In this document: positions 19,783 to 28,122 of the stretch, piece by piece
Layout of the letters: each line of letters starts with the position of its first letter
Numbering within the stretch: the first letter of the stretch is position 1
Origin: Fictibacillus arsenicus
GTDB lineage: Bacteria; Bacillota; Bacilli; Bacillales; Fictibacillaceae
Assembly (NCBI RefSeq): GCF_001642935.1
Contig: NZ_CP016761.1
Coordinates: 744,001 to 808,000 of the forward strand
DNA length: 64,000 bases
Direction of reading: 5' to 3'
Program-made: the position numbers and the translations under genes
The notes under the pieces: model-generated
Seen by the model: only the letters and a program-made list of their open reading frames with translations
Told to the model about the DNA's origin: nothing
Databases searched by the model: none

Positions 19783-20817
19783 TTAAAAGTCTATTTTGAT
19801 TTTAATAAAACCGGCACTTCGAAGCGCTTCGTAAATAATAACTACAGCTGGCCCCACAATCAATCCTATCATGCCAAGAAGCTGAAAACCTATATATAAG
19901 GATACGAGAGCTGCCAATGCGGAAATACCAAGACTTGATCCAAGGATTTTAGGTTCAATGATTCTTCTGACAATTGTAATCACACCGAACATGATTAACA
20001 GACCAAAAGCGAGGTGGTCATTATTGTTGATAAAGAACGAGTAAGCCGCCCAAGGTACAAGGAATGAACCTGTTCCCAAAATAGGGAGGATATCAACAAT
20101 GACAATTAATAGAGCGATGATTACCGCGTATTCTACATCTAAAATCATAAGTCCCACTATTGCAAGGATATATGTAATAAAGCTTAAGATGATCTGTGCT
20201 CTAAAAAAGCCAACAGTTGCTCTTGAAAGCTGACTGAATACAAGTTCAACCTTTTCGCGGGCAGAAGTTGTAAATAAGTTCAGAAATTCTGCATACAAGC
20301 GAGGCAGATCCAATGAAAATAAAAATACAGCAACGACATAGATAATAAAATAAATCAGCATACCTGGTATTGCAGTTATAAGGCCTAAGATTCCCGTCGT
20401 TAATCCCTTTGCGGTTTCAACTCCATATTCCTTTAATGCTACCAAGCCTTCTTCAAGGGTTCTAACCACTTCCGGCGGTAGAGTGGCATAAAAGTTTTCC
20501 ATTTCATAAAACGTATCTTCAGCCACTTCAAACAGGTGGACAGAGTAGGATGGAAGAACAGTAATGAACTCGATCACTTGAATAACAAGTGTTGTAGTCA
20601 GCCAGTATGAAAGAATTCCAAAGCCAGCTAAAAATAGCACGAACGAAATAGTAACCGACAGCAATCGTCTGCCTTTAAATAGTTTGATGAACAATTTCAC
20701 TACCGGTTCAAGCATTATGGCGGTTAATAATGCGAGAAGGAGAGGTATACTGTAAAAGACAAATATGACGATTCCAGCGAGCAAAAATAGTAACAAAACA
20801 ACGTTTTTTACAGTCAT
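19783..20817 (-). CDS. AI-2E/PerM family membrane protein (YtvI-like)
   Basis: 344 aa. Seven to eight membrane helices in the UPF0118/AI-2E exporter arrangement: an N-terminal pair, an amphipathic cytoplasmic or extracellular segment (residues 75-140), then the conserved VIVDILPILGTGSFLVPWA block and the GSSLGISALAALVSLYIGFQLLG...GP end. This block is typical of the sporulation membrane protein YtvI subgroup. The function is not established. GGAG lies 8 bp upstream. It follows the YihY-type gene in the same direction by 160 bp. Confidence 0.82.
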   Translation of the reverse strand: MTVKNVVLLLFLLAGIVIFVFYSIPLLLALLTAIMLEPVVKLFIKLFKGRRLLSVTISFVLFLAGFGILSYWLTTTLVIQVIEFITVLPSYSVHLFEVAEDTFYEMENFYATLPPEVVRTLEEGLVALKEYGVETAKGLTTGILGLITAIPGMLIYFIIYVVAVFLFSLDLPRLYAEFLNLFTTSAREKVELVFSQLSRATVGFFRAQIILSFITYILAIVGLMILDVEYAVIIALLIVIVDILPILGTGSFLVPWAAYSFFINNNDHLAFGLLIMFGVITIVRRIIEPKILGSSLGISALAALVSLYIGFQLLGMIGLIVGPAVVIIYEALRSAGFIKIKIDF

Positions 20818-20977
20818 TTTCCGGCTCCAATCTCCGTAAAATTATCCGGTTTACTCATGAATAGGGCTAGTACCCATTATGACCGGAAAAAGAGATGAAA
20901 ATTCTTAATATATAAACAATGATGTTACGATAAAGTGAAAAAGTCAATTGCAGAAAGAAAAGTTTTTTGAAAATCTT

Positions 20978-21790
20978 TTATTTTCTTTCTAGCCTCCTCA
21001 TTGCCAATATTGCATTCAACTGTCCTCCTGCTATTAAAATCAATGCGGAAAGATAGAACCAGATCATAAGGGTTAATAGTGCTCCCATATTTCCGTAAAT
21101 TTGTCCATAATCAAAAATGGATACATACGAAGAAAAAAGATACGAAAATAAATGCCATCCAGCTGTGGAAAATACTGCGCCAGGCCAAACATTACGAAAT
21201 GAAAGCTTTATGTTTGGAGCGAACATGTAAAGCGCTGAAAAGATAAAGAGCAGGACGGAAAAACCAATCACATATCTTGCCGTTTCCCAAATGTGCCATA
21301 CCGGATGAGAATATCCTGTTTGCTCAAATATATAGACTCCTATGGTCCGTCCAAAAACAGGAAGCAGTAATGCAGTGATCACTGCCACTACTAGACCGAA
21401 AGTCAAAAACATCCCAAGAATTAATTCTTTAATGAAAGGTCTGCTTTCTTCCACTTGGTAAGCGAGATTAAATACCCGTATAATGGCATGTGTACCAATG
21501 GTTGCAAGCCAGATCATGATAATTAAGGAGATCGAAAATACATCTCCGCGGTGTTCGTCTAACACGGCAATTAAATTATACTCTAGTAAGGTATATGCTT
21601 CTTCTGGTGCAATAGACTGAAAAAGAGAGAGAACATATGAAGAAGAAATCGGCAAAAAACCCATAACAGTAAATATAAGAAAAATAAAAGGAAATAAAGA
21701 AACTAAGAAATAATATGCTAACTGAGCCGAAAGATCGAAAACTTTATCTTCAAAAAAACGGCGGAACCACTGTTTCAAAACCCATCGCAT
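20978..21790 (-). CDS. YihY/BrkB-family inner-membrane protein
   Basis: 270 aa from the ATG at 21790, with GGAGG 7 bp upstream; a longer frame start at 21847 lacks a site. Six membrane helices. The family hallmark LAYYFLVSLFPFIFL is near the N-terminus and the ILAGGQLNAI-like end is present. Formerly annotated as RNase BN; that assignment was incorrect, and the function is unknown. Likely a permease-like protein. Confidence 0.87.
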   Translation of the reverse strand: MRWVLKQWFRRFFEDKVFDLSAQLAYYFLVSLFPFIFLIFTVMGFLPISSSYVLSLFQSIAPEEAYTLLEYNLIAVLDEHRGDVFSISLIIMIWLATIGTHAIIRVFNLAYQVEESRPFIKELILGMFLTFGLVVAVITALLLPVFGRTIGVYIFEQTGYSHPVWHIWETARYVIGFSVLLFIFSALYMFAPNIKLSFRNVWPGAVFSTAGWHLFSYLFSSYVSIFDYGQIYGNMGALLTLMIWFYLSALILIAGGQLNAILAMRRLERK

Positions 21791-21929
21791 ATGTATGCCT
21801 CCATGACTGCGGCGTATGATTCTATCCTGCATTATTCCCGTAATCAAAAAAAAGAACGCTTATTTTGAAACAAAACGTTCAATTGCACGTATGAATTAAA
21901 GTCGTAATTGAATTTCTATATTTATCATC

Positions 21930-22133
21930 CTAAGAACTACAGCAGGATGAGGACCTTCTTGTTGGGCTCGAACAGCAACTGGATTGGCAGCAAAGAATAA
22001 AAGGAGAGGTTGAAGGTGTAGATGGCGTTGGGCAGATTGGACAGCAGCAAGGATTTACATCTCGGCAAAATAAAGGGACGCCACAAAATAAAATACATGA
22101 TTTGCACGTAACAGAACATCCAGAACAGCACAT
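21930..22133 (-). CDS. Cysteine-rich small protein, 67 aa
   Basis: Not recognised. From the ATG at 22133 with AAAGGGGGT 8 bp upstream. It contains 17 cysteines in 67 residues, many as CC pairs (MCCSGCSVTCKSC; PCCCPIC; CCQSSCC; SCCSS), plus a Thr/Ser/Pro linker. There is no signal peptide. The composition suggests a disulfide-crosslinked structural protein such as a spore coat component, or a metal-binding protein; both are inference. The good ribosome binding site argues that it is real. Confidence 0.6.
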   Translation of the reverse strand: MCCSGCSVTCKSCILFCGVPLFCRDVNPCCCPICPTPSTPSTSPFILCCQSSCCSSPTRRSSSCCSS

Positions 22134-22246
22134 GAAAAAACACCCCCTTTCATTATATATATGAAAAAATGGATAAGCCTGTAAGGGCAATAGAGGTGTT
22201 AGGACAGCCTTTTTTAGTGTGATATACAAAGCAATATTATTATCTT

Positions 22247-22274
22247 TTTACAAAATCATGGGGTATACTATTAT
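22247..22274 (+). promoter_or_regulatory. Putative promoter of the TerC-family gene
   Basis: TTTACA (22247-22252), 16 bp, TATTAT (22269-22274). No yybP-ykoY manganese riboswitch is visible before the gene. Confidence 0.45.
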
Positions 22275-22303
22275 ACAGATGTTTAACAGGGAGGATTTTT
22301 TTA

Positions 22304-23020
22304 ATGGAGTTATTTGCACCAGATTTTTGGTCAGCTTTGCTCGCAATTGTCATTATTGATTTGGTTTTGGCTGGAGATAATGCAATCGTTATAGGTTTAG
22401 CAGCTAGAAACTTACCGAAAGAAAATCAGAAAAAAGTAATCATTTGGGGTACAGTGGGTGCCATCGTGATTCGTGCGGCAGCGACACTCGCTGTTGTATG
22501 GCTATTAAAAATTCCAGGTTTGCTGCTGGGCGGCGGACTAATTCTTTTATATATTGCCTACAAGCTAATGATAGAAGAAAAAGATCATGATATTGAAGCA
22601 CAAAATAATGTTTTTGCAGCAATTAAAACGATAATCATCGCCGACGCAGTTATGGGTCTTGATAACGTTCTTGCGGTAGCTGGTGCAGCACATGGTGACT
22701 TCCTGCTTGTTGTTATCGGACTATTAATCTCAGTTCCGATCGTTGTTTGGGGAAGTACACTCTTTCTGAAGCTGATGGAAAAATATCCTTTTATTATCAC
22801 CATCGGAGCAGGTGTTCTTGCTTGGACAGCTTCTAAAATGATCGTAGGCGAGAAATTCATGAAGCCATACTTTGAAAACGACTTTATTAAATATGGTTTT
22901 GAAATTTTAATGGTTGTTATTGTTTTAGGGCTTGGAACTCTTAAGAAGAAAAAAATGGCTGAAGAAAAAGCAGCAGCATCTAATGAAAAAGTGCCAGAGC
23001 CTTCAAATAACGAAGCATAA
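22304..23020 (+). CDS. TerC-family integral membrane protein
   Basis: 238 aa, about seven helices, of the YjbE/YkoY branch. Conserved acidic membrane motifs IIDLVLAGDNAIVIGLAARNLP and ADAVMGLDNVLAVAGAA are the TerC signatures. Related Bacillus proteins are linked to manganese export and metalation of secreted enzymes. The C-terminal tail is Lys/Glu-rich and cytoplasmic. GGGAGG precedes the ATG. It is monocistronic. Confidence 0.9.
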   Translation: MELFAPDFWSALLAIVIIDLVLAGDNAIVIGLAARNLPKENQKKVIIWGTVGAIVIRAAATLAVVWLLKIPGLLLGGGLILLYIAYKLMIEEKDHDIEAQNNVFAAIKTIIIADAVMGLDNVLAVAGAAHGDFLLVVIGLLISVPIVVWGSTLFLKLMEKYPFIITIGAGVLAWTASKMIVGEKFMKPYFENDFIKYGFEILMVVIVLGLGTLKKKKMAEEKAAASNEKVPEPSNNEA

Positions 23021-23023
23021 GGC

Positions 23024-23061
23024 AAAGACCTGTATGGGATATTCCTGTACAGGTCTTTTTT
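23024..23061 (+). terminator. Terminator of the TerC-family gene
   Basis: AAAGACCTGTA and TACAGGTCTTT, then T-run. Confidence 0.9.
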
Positions 23062-23088
23062 ATGTTTATGGGGGCCGGAAGAATGAGG

Positions 23089-23276
23089 AATGAAGAAGTA
23101 GTAGCTTCAATCAAAAGCATAGCTGCTGTTGCTGAACAATCAGCCGCAGCTAGTGAAGAAGTAAGTACTTCATCGGAAGAACAAGTCTCGCACTGGCAAC
23201 CGTTTCACAATCGGCAGAAGAATTGAATGATGCTTCTACAGCCTTAACGGAAATGATCAAACATTATAAAATTTAG
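23089..23276 (+). pseudogene. 3' fragment of a methyl-accepting chemotaxis protein
   Basis: The frame from 23089 reads NEEVVASIKSIAAVAEQSAA then SEEVSTSSEEQ, the conserved C-terminal end of an MCP signalling domain. A frameshift near 23190 moves to the next frame, which continues ALATVSQSAEELNDASTAL then TEMIKHYKI and a stop at 23274-23276. No start codon or upstream domain exists; TerC and its terminator lie directly upstream. A relic of a deleted chemoreceptor gene. Confidence 0.85.
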
Positions 23277-23299
23277 CTCAGAGCTATAAGAGGGATCTA

Positions 23300-23575
23300 G
23301 CAATTATGGATGGTCTTGAAAGGGGTTGATTTCCGTTACAGGTTACTCGCTTTTCGTGGGGCGGGCGGTGAGCCTCCTTTACCCTTTGGGTAATTAGAAG
23401 TCTCGCCTGTCCCACTTCATAGAAGTATCCTTGCTCCTGCGTCTACAAGTAATTACTAACGATGTAAGCTTCCTCGTCGCATGCCTAGCGAGAAGCTTCT
23501 CATGTGGTAGGCACGCACCTTTCACTCCAATCAACATGTCAGTGAAGAGTCTTTAAAGCACCTGTTTGAAAAATA
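23300..23575 (+). mobile_element. MITE-like element, copy 6 (with internal insert)
   Basis: Core 23335-23535, 201 bp, enlarged by a block homologous to the insert of copy 5 when reverse-complemented (GCGTGCC..., AGAAGCTTCT, GGCATGCGACGAGGAA, GTAGACGCAGGAGCA). The outer ends are degenerate, so boundaries are approximate and no target duplication was seen. Confidence 0.75.
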
Positions 23576-23581
23576 CTAAAT

Positions 23582-23619
23582 AAAAAGGAAACGGAGCTAT
23601 AATTCCGTTTCCTTTTTTC
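23582..23619 (-). terminator. Terminator of the ABC transporter operon
   Basis: AAAAAGGAAACGGA and TCCGTTTCCTTTTTT; functional on the minus strand and possibly both. Confidence 0.9.
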
Positions 23620-23624
23620 ATCTA

Positions 23625-24605
23625 TTAATAGATATCCCGTTTTGAGAATGTAACAAATGCGATGATGAACCCGGCGAGTCCCCAGACAGCAAGGACGGCC
23701 ATTGAGAATCCTAATGACATGCCTTCGATCGGAGTAGCCATTCCGCTAACATAGTTTGTGAGATTCAGGTTCACCATGAAAAAGTATTTAGCACTTTCCC
23801 ATGAGGAAACCATGTTGACTAATATAGCTCCTGCGATGAGTGAAGCTAGCATGATTCCCATTACGGCTGCGGTGCTGCGCAGTAAAACCGACAGCATGAA
23901 AGTTAATGTGCCTACGATGACACATACATACCAGACAAGGCCGAACTCCATCAGAATGTATTGCCACTGAGGCACGATGTGGACGTTGTCTGTCAGCAAC
24001 TCATCACCTGAAACGGCGAACCCTGTCAAAAGAGGCATATTCCAGCCGCCGTACCCGAACACCATTCCGGATATTGCATAAGACAGCACAGCAACTGACA
24101 ATACGATGAAAGATACCGAGAGCAGCATGGCTAAGTATTTGCTTAGCAAAATCCGCCACCTTTTTACCGGTCTTGTTAATAAGAGTTTAATTGTACCTCC
24201 GCTAGCTTCAGAGGAAACGAGATCAGCAACGATTACCATAACTAGAAGCGGCAGCAAGAGGTCGATCGAGTTCTCAACGAAAATGCGCATGAAAGTTGGT
24301 GCTCCTGGTGCCCGTGGATCGATATCATTTTCGAGATAATATTGCTGCTGAGACAATCTGATCTTTAAATATTTCCGCCATTCATCTTGAATTCGGCTCG
24401 AGCTTAGTCTGTTTTGTGTATCTGTGATCTCTTGCTGAAGCACAGTGCGCCAGTCCTGAGTACCCATCTTTTCCCGCTGATCCTGAATCTCTTTGAACTG
24501 TGCATATGTAAATAACGGCACTAGAAAAGCGATGATGAGGACGATGACATACAGCCTTTTTTTACGCAAAAGCTTCAGCATTTCGTTGCGTACAAGATTA
24601 ATCAA
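23625..24605 (-). CDS. ABC-2 type transporter permease
   Basis: 326 aa. Six membrane helices in an ABC-2 layout, with a long extracytoplasmic loop (about residues 35-105) after the first helix, then LLTRPVKRWRILLSKYLAM. The start is a TTG supported by AGGAGG 8 bp upstream, overlapping the ATPase gene by 8 bp. It forms an exporter with the ATPase, similar in layout to BcrAB/YhcI-type or antibiotic-resistance exporters. The substrate is unknown. Confidence 0.87.
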   Translation of the reverse strand: MINLVRNEMLKLLRKKRLYVIVLIIAFLVPLFTYAQFKEIQDQREKMGTQDWRTVLQQEITDTQNRLSSSRIQDEWRKYLKIRLSQQQYYLENDIDPRAPGAPTFMRIFVENSIDLLLPLLVMVIVADLVSSEASGGTIKLLLTRPVKRWRILLSKYLAMLLSVSFIVLSVAVLSYAISGMVFGYGGWNMPLLTGFAVSGDELLTDNVHIVPQWQYILMEFGLVWYVCVIVGTLTFMLSVLLRSTAAVMGIMLASLIAGAILVNMVSSWESAKYFFMVNLNLTNYVSGMATPIEGMSLGFSMAVLAVWGLAGFIIAFVTFSKRDIY

Positions 24606-25512
24606 TACTTTCGCCTCCTGTCACTTCTAAGAACAGATCTTCAAGAGAAGGAAGCTGAGTTCTCATTTCTTTTACTTTTACGCCAGCCTGGACAAGTTTT
24701 TCGTTCCATTCAGGCAAAAGCGGTTCGTTATAAAGCGTGATCAGCGTACCATCCAGACCTTCCTGAACTTCTGTCTCATTTTCTAAAATCTCTTTAGCGA
24801 GAGAGAGCGGCTCGGCTTTCCAGATGACTCTTTCTTGTTCAGCTAAAAGGTTTTGCACAGAGTCCGTCCGGATGACTGAACCTTTAGAAATGATCGCGAC
24901 TCGATCACACATGAGCTGAATTTCACCCAGCAAGTGGGAAGAGACTAGCACGCTTAATTTTTCTTCTCTCGCAAGCTTTCGGATAAACTCACGCATCTCA
25001 CGGATTCCAGCAGGGTCAAGGCCATTCGTCGGCTCGTCCAATATGAGCACTTTCGGTTTTCCTAATAAAGCCTGTGCAATTCCTAAACGCTGTCTCATAC
25101 CAAGTGAATATGTGCTGACGCGGTCGTGAATCCGGTTTGTTAAACCTACAAGTGTAACGACTTCCTGAAGCCTGCTCTTTGGAATAGAAGCATCCATTTT
25201 TGCAAAGTGCTCTAAGTTTTCCCATCCTGTTAAATAAGGGTAGAGTTCAGGGTTTTCAACAATACAGCCAAGATGCCGCATCGCTTCTGTAAACTCTGTC
25301 CGAACGTTTTTGCCGCCAATTTTTATAGTTCCTGAAGTAGGAGAAATCAAGCCGACAATCATACGGATCGTTGTCGTTTTGCCGGCGCCGTTTGGCCCAA
25401 GAAAACCAAACACTTCACCAGGGTAAAGGGTAAAAGAGACACCTTTAATGATCAGTTTCCGCTTGATTTTTTTCGTCAGATTTTCAACTTCCAATGCAGG
25501 GATATGACTCAT
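24598..25512 (-). CDS. ABC transporter ATP-binding protein (BcrA-type)
   Basis: 304 aa. Walker A GPNGAGKTT, signature YSLGMRQRLGIAQAL, Walker B VLILDEPTNGLDP and H-loop SSHLL are all in order, followed by a C-terminal accessory domain of about 80 residues typical of bacitracin- or lantibiotic-type exporters. It starts at an ATGA overlap with the GDSL gene and so is translationally coupled. It energises the adjacent permease. Confidence 0.93.
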   Translation of the reverse strand: MSHIPALEVENLTKKIKRKLIIKGVSFTLYPGEVFGFLGPNGAGKTTTIRMIVGLISPTSGTIKIGGKNVRTEFTEAMRHLGCIVENPELYPYLTGWENLEHFAKMDASIPKSRLQEVVTLVGLTNRIHDRVSTYSLGMRQRLGIAQALLGKPKVLILDEPTNGLDPAGIREMREFIRKLAREEKLSVLVSSHLLGEIQLMCDRVAIISKGSVIRTDSVQNLLAEQERVIWKAEPLSLAKEILENETEVQEGLDGTLITLYNEPLLPEWNEKLVQAGVKVKEMRTQLPSLEDLFLEVTGGESID

Positions 25513-26324
25513 GATTCATCTTCCTCCTGTTCAAATGTGATCAGTGAGGCTACACGTTCTGCCATTAACTTATACCCTTCTGTATTTGGGTGGAATTGAT
25601 CAGAGTATAAGTAGTTTTCAAGCTGCAGCTGAAAAAGATCAAACGTTGGTACATAGACAATGTTTTCAAACTCAGCTGCGGCTTCGGCAGTCTGAAAATT
25701 CCAGTCCCTAACAACAGATGAGGTTGTTTTGGCATCCGGAAGGTTGCTAAAAGGATTATAGAGTCCGACATGATAGATGACAGCATCCCCGTTTAAATCC
25801 CTGAGCTGTTTATAGATGTTATTTACATTTTTTAAGTAAATTTGTTTTTTTCCATTAATCGCATTCATATCCAAAGATTCAAGTGCTGCGCCTTGCTGAA
25901 ACAAATCATTCCCGCCGATCGTCATCACGATTACATCAGCTTGTTTGGCTTGCCTCTGTATTTCCTTTTGCTGAATCTGTTTCAGAAGACCTCGAGATGT
26001 TTCTCCTTTAATAGCTGTATTAACGAGATTGATATCCTGTTCTGATTTTTCCTTTAAAAGATCAGATAAATATCCTGTGTAGCCCTTGCCATCAGCATCT
26101 CCTGTTCCGCGTGTCAATGAATCCCCTAGCGCGAAAATGGTAAGCTTGCCATCGTCAGTTTTTGATGTGGCAGACTCTGTTTTTTCTGCTGGCTGTTCGA
26201 ATTTTTCATTGGCTGAAAATTGATCTTGCAGTGTCCAGCCAAGACCAAACAGCCATAAAAGACTTGCAGCAATGGAAACTGCCGAAACAATCGTTAAGGT
26301 GTATTTTTTCAAAACAGGTTTCAT
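25509..26324 (-). CDS. GDSL/SGNH-family lipase or esterase, membrane-anchored
   Basis: 271 aa from the ATG at 26324 (an in-frame TTG lies three codons upstream; GGGAAGG abuts the ATG, so the start is uncertain). An N-terminal anchor or signal (about residues 6-28) precedes the SGNH blocks: FALGDSLTRGTG (Ser), the Gly region, MTIGGNDLF (Asn) and DQFHPNTEGY (Asp/His). Resembles the YpmR/LipC-type hydrolases of Bacillus. First gene of a three-gene operon with the ABC exporter, suggesting a lipid or cell-envelope substrate. Confidence 0.87.
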   Translation of the reverse strand: MKPVLKKYTLTIVSAVSIAASLLWLFGLGWTLQDQFSANEKFEQPAEKTESATSKTDDGKLTIFALGDSLTRGTGDADGKGYTGYLSDLLKEKSEQDINLVNTAIKGETSRGLLKQIQQKEIQRQAKQADVIVMTIGGNDLFQQGAALESLDMNAINGKKQIYLKNVNNIYKQLRDLNGDAVIYHVGLYNPFSNLPDAKTTSSVVRDWNFQTAEAAAEFENIVYVPTFDLFQLQLENYLYSDQFHPNTEGYKLMAERVASLITFEQEEDES

Positions 26325-26428
26325 CCTTCCCAATTCTCATTATCTGTTCTTTCTAGGATAGCAAAAATTGCTTTGTATTCTAACTTTTTTGCCTATTTGA
26401 GGTAAAATAAACCAAAGGGAGTGGAATC

Positions 26429-26461
26429 ATGAAAAATTTTTTTGAGATGATTGCATTATGA
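26429..26461 (+). CDS. Possible 10-aa leader peptide overlapping the DUF418 gene
   Basis: ATG with AAAGGGAGTGG about 6 bp upstream; it encodes MKNFFEMIAL and stops at TGA 26459-26461, overlapping the ATG (26458) of the next gene. The better ribosome binding site belongs to this mini-ORF, so reinitiation may drive the downstream gene. Alternatively an old frameshift at the start of the DUF418 gene. Confidence 0.4.
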   Translation: MKNFFEMIAL

Positions 26462-27669
26462 AGTGGTCACCAGTTGGAGAATCACAAAGAATTGTATCGC
26501 TGGACATTCTGAGGGGAATTGCAATTTTCGGGATTCTGCTCGTAAATATGAAGTCGTTTTCCGGACCAGATTCACCCATAAGGGCATTAAGCTATGAATA
26601 TTTTAATCAGCCTTATGATATTTGGACAAACGTGCTGCTTGAATTTTTCGTTCAAGGAAATTTTATTACGATGTTTTCGTTCTTGTTTGGTTTTGGCATG
26701 ATACTGATGTCAGAAAGAGCAGAAGCTAATAACCTGAGTTTTTTGCCTGTCTTTTTAAGAAGACAGTTCGTACTGTTATTGTTCGGTGCAGCTCATGTTC
26801 TGTTCTTTTGGTACGGTGATATTCTAGTTACGTATGCCGTAGTTGGGATGATCATGCTTTTGTTCTACAGATTGCCGAAAAAAGCATTGTTGGTCACTGG
26901 ATTGGTTATGATTGCCGCATACAGTTTGTTCATGTCGGTTTTAACGTATGAATACTGGACAAGCGGGGCGGCTTTAAGCTATCAGGAATCATTGAACGCA
27001 CAGCATGAAAATGAGATTCGGAAATCCATTCAGATTTATAGCGAGGGTACTTATTCAGAGATCATGCAAGAGAGAATTCGCGAATGGACTGATCTCAATC
27101 AATATTTCCTGTTCTTTTTATTCGGTATATTGCCTATGTTCTTGTTTGGTGCATATGCCGCTAAGAAGGGGCGCTTTGAAAATAAAGCGTTATGGAAGCT
27201 TTGGGGACTGACTCTTGTTTTGGGTCCAGGGAGTAAAATGTTCGCCGTGCTTTTCTTTCCTTATAAAGGAGAAGACTGGCGGTATGATACAGCTATGTCG
27301 TGGGGATATGAATTTGGCGGAGCAATGATGAGCATTTTTTATATATGTTCGATTGTGCTGCTTTATAGAAGCGGCAAGTTTAAACGATTGTTTAACTTGT
27401 TCCGGATTACTGGAAGGATGGCTTTCACGAATTACCTGACTCAATCGATCGTCTCTACTTTTATTTTTTACAGTTATGGACTCGGTCTTTATGGAGAATA
27501 CGGTCCGTTAACCGGTGTTATGATTGCTGTTATCATCTTCGGTTTACAGGTGCTTTTTTCAATGTGGTGGTTAAAGAACTATAAAATGGGACCACTTGAG
27601 TGGATTTGGCGCACGCTAACCTATGGGAAGAGGCAAAAGTTAAAAAGAACAGAAGAGAGTGTATCTTAA
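26458..27669 (+). CDS. DUF418 domain membrane protein (YeiB family)
   Basis: 403 aa. The N-terminal block RIVSLDILRGIAIFGILLVN is the heparan-alpha-glucosaminide acetyltransferase-like/DUF418 entry motif, and the C-terminal DUF418 has GRMAFTNYLTQSI and MGPLEWIWRTLTYGK. About ten membrane helices. Possibly an acyltransferase-like membrane enzyme; no substrate is known. Start overlaps a mini-ORF. It is divergent from the GDSL operon. Confidence 0.88.
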   Translation: MKWSPVGESQRIVSLDILRGIAIFGILLVNMKSFSGPDSPIRALSYEYFNQPYDIWTNVLLEFFVQGNFITMFSFLFGFGMILMSERAEANNLSFLPVFLRRQFVLLLFGAAHVLFFWYGDILVTYAVVGMIMLLFYRLPKKALLVTGLVMIAAYSLFMSVLTYEYWTSGAALSYQESLNAQHENEIRKSIQIYSEGTYSEIMQERIREWTDLNQYFLFFLFGILPMFLFGAYAAKKGRFENKALWKLWGLTLVLGPGSKMFAVLFFPYKGEDWRYDTAMSWGYEFGGAMMSIFYICSIVLLYRSGKFKRLFNLFRITGRMAFTNYLTQSIVSTFIFYSYGLGLYGEYGPLTGVMIAVIIFGLQVLFSMWWLKNYKMGPLEWIWRTLTYGKRQKLKRTEESVS

Positions 27670-27670
27670 A

Positions 27671-27698
27671 GAAGCTGGAGGAATCCAGCTTTTTTTTG
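27671..27698 (+). terminator. Terminator of the DUF418 gene
   Basis: AAGCTGGA and TCCAGCTT with GGAA loop, then eight T. Confidence 0.9.
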
Positions 27699-27756
27699 CA
27701 TGTTTTCTTAACTTCCGCTACACTAGTAGTTACATATATGAGCATATATTCATATA
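27696..27756 (+). promoter_or_regulatory. Promoter and CzrA-type operator
   Basis: TTGCAT (27696-27701), 17 bp, TACACT (27719-27724). Around the start site lies a dyad, TATATGA (27735-27741) with TCATATA (27750-27756), matching the imperfect ATATGA/TCATAT repeats recognised by ArsR/SmtB metal repressors. Confidence 0.75.
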
Positions 27757-27789
27757 CTAAAAAAGAACAATATCTGGGGGTGCTTGTTC

Positions 27790-28104
27790 ATGAAAGAAAA
27801 TAACGAAAAATATGAACAACTTGATGAGGAAACACTATTTATTGTATCGCAAACGTTTAAAGCACTCTCAGATCCGACAAGGATTCGGATCCTTCACTTA
27901 TTAGGAGAAAAAGAATGCAGTGTTTCAGAAATAGCTGAAGAACTGTCACTCATGCAGTCAACAGTCTCGCATCAGCTGCGTTTTTTAAAAAACCTCAGAC
28001 TTGTAAAATTCAGACGTGCAGGAACAACCCTGTATTATTCGATAGATGATGAGCATGTGATGACTCTCTTGCATCAATCGATTCATCATGCGAGACACGA
28101 CTAG
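27790..28104 (+). CDS. czrA: ArsR/SmtB-family metal repressor, CzrA-like
   Basis: 104 aa from the ATG at 27790, with GGGGG 9 bp upstream. Winged helix with [16 protein letters not shown] and [21 protein letters not shown]. The last helix reads [19 protein letters not shown], giving the D-x-H...H-x2-H alpha-5 zinc site of CzrA-type sensors. There is no CadC-type cysteine box ELCVCDL; ECSVSEI has a single cysteine. It should repress itself and the ATPase and be released by Zn2+, Co2+ or Cd2+. Confidence 0.88.
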   Translation: MKENNEKYEQLDEETLFIVSQTFKALSDPTRIRILHLLGEKECSVSEIAEELSLMQSTVSHQLRFLKNLRLVKFRRAGTTLYYSIDDEHVMTLLHQSIHHARHD

Positions 28105-28122
28105 AGAGAGGAGGAAAAGCAG

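Noticed and set aside
22304-23020. yybP-ykoY manganese riboswitch before the TerC-family gene
   Set aside because: The expected paired-CUA/GGGGAGUA elements are absent in 22140-22303; only a plain promoter is seen.
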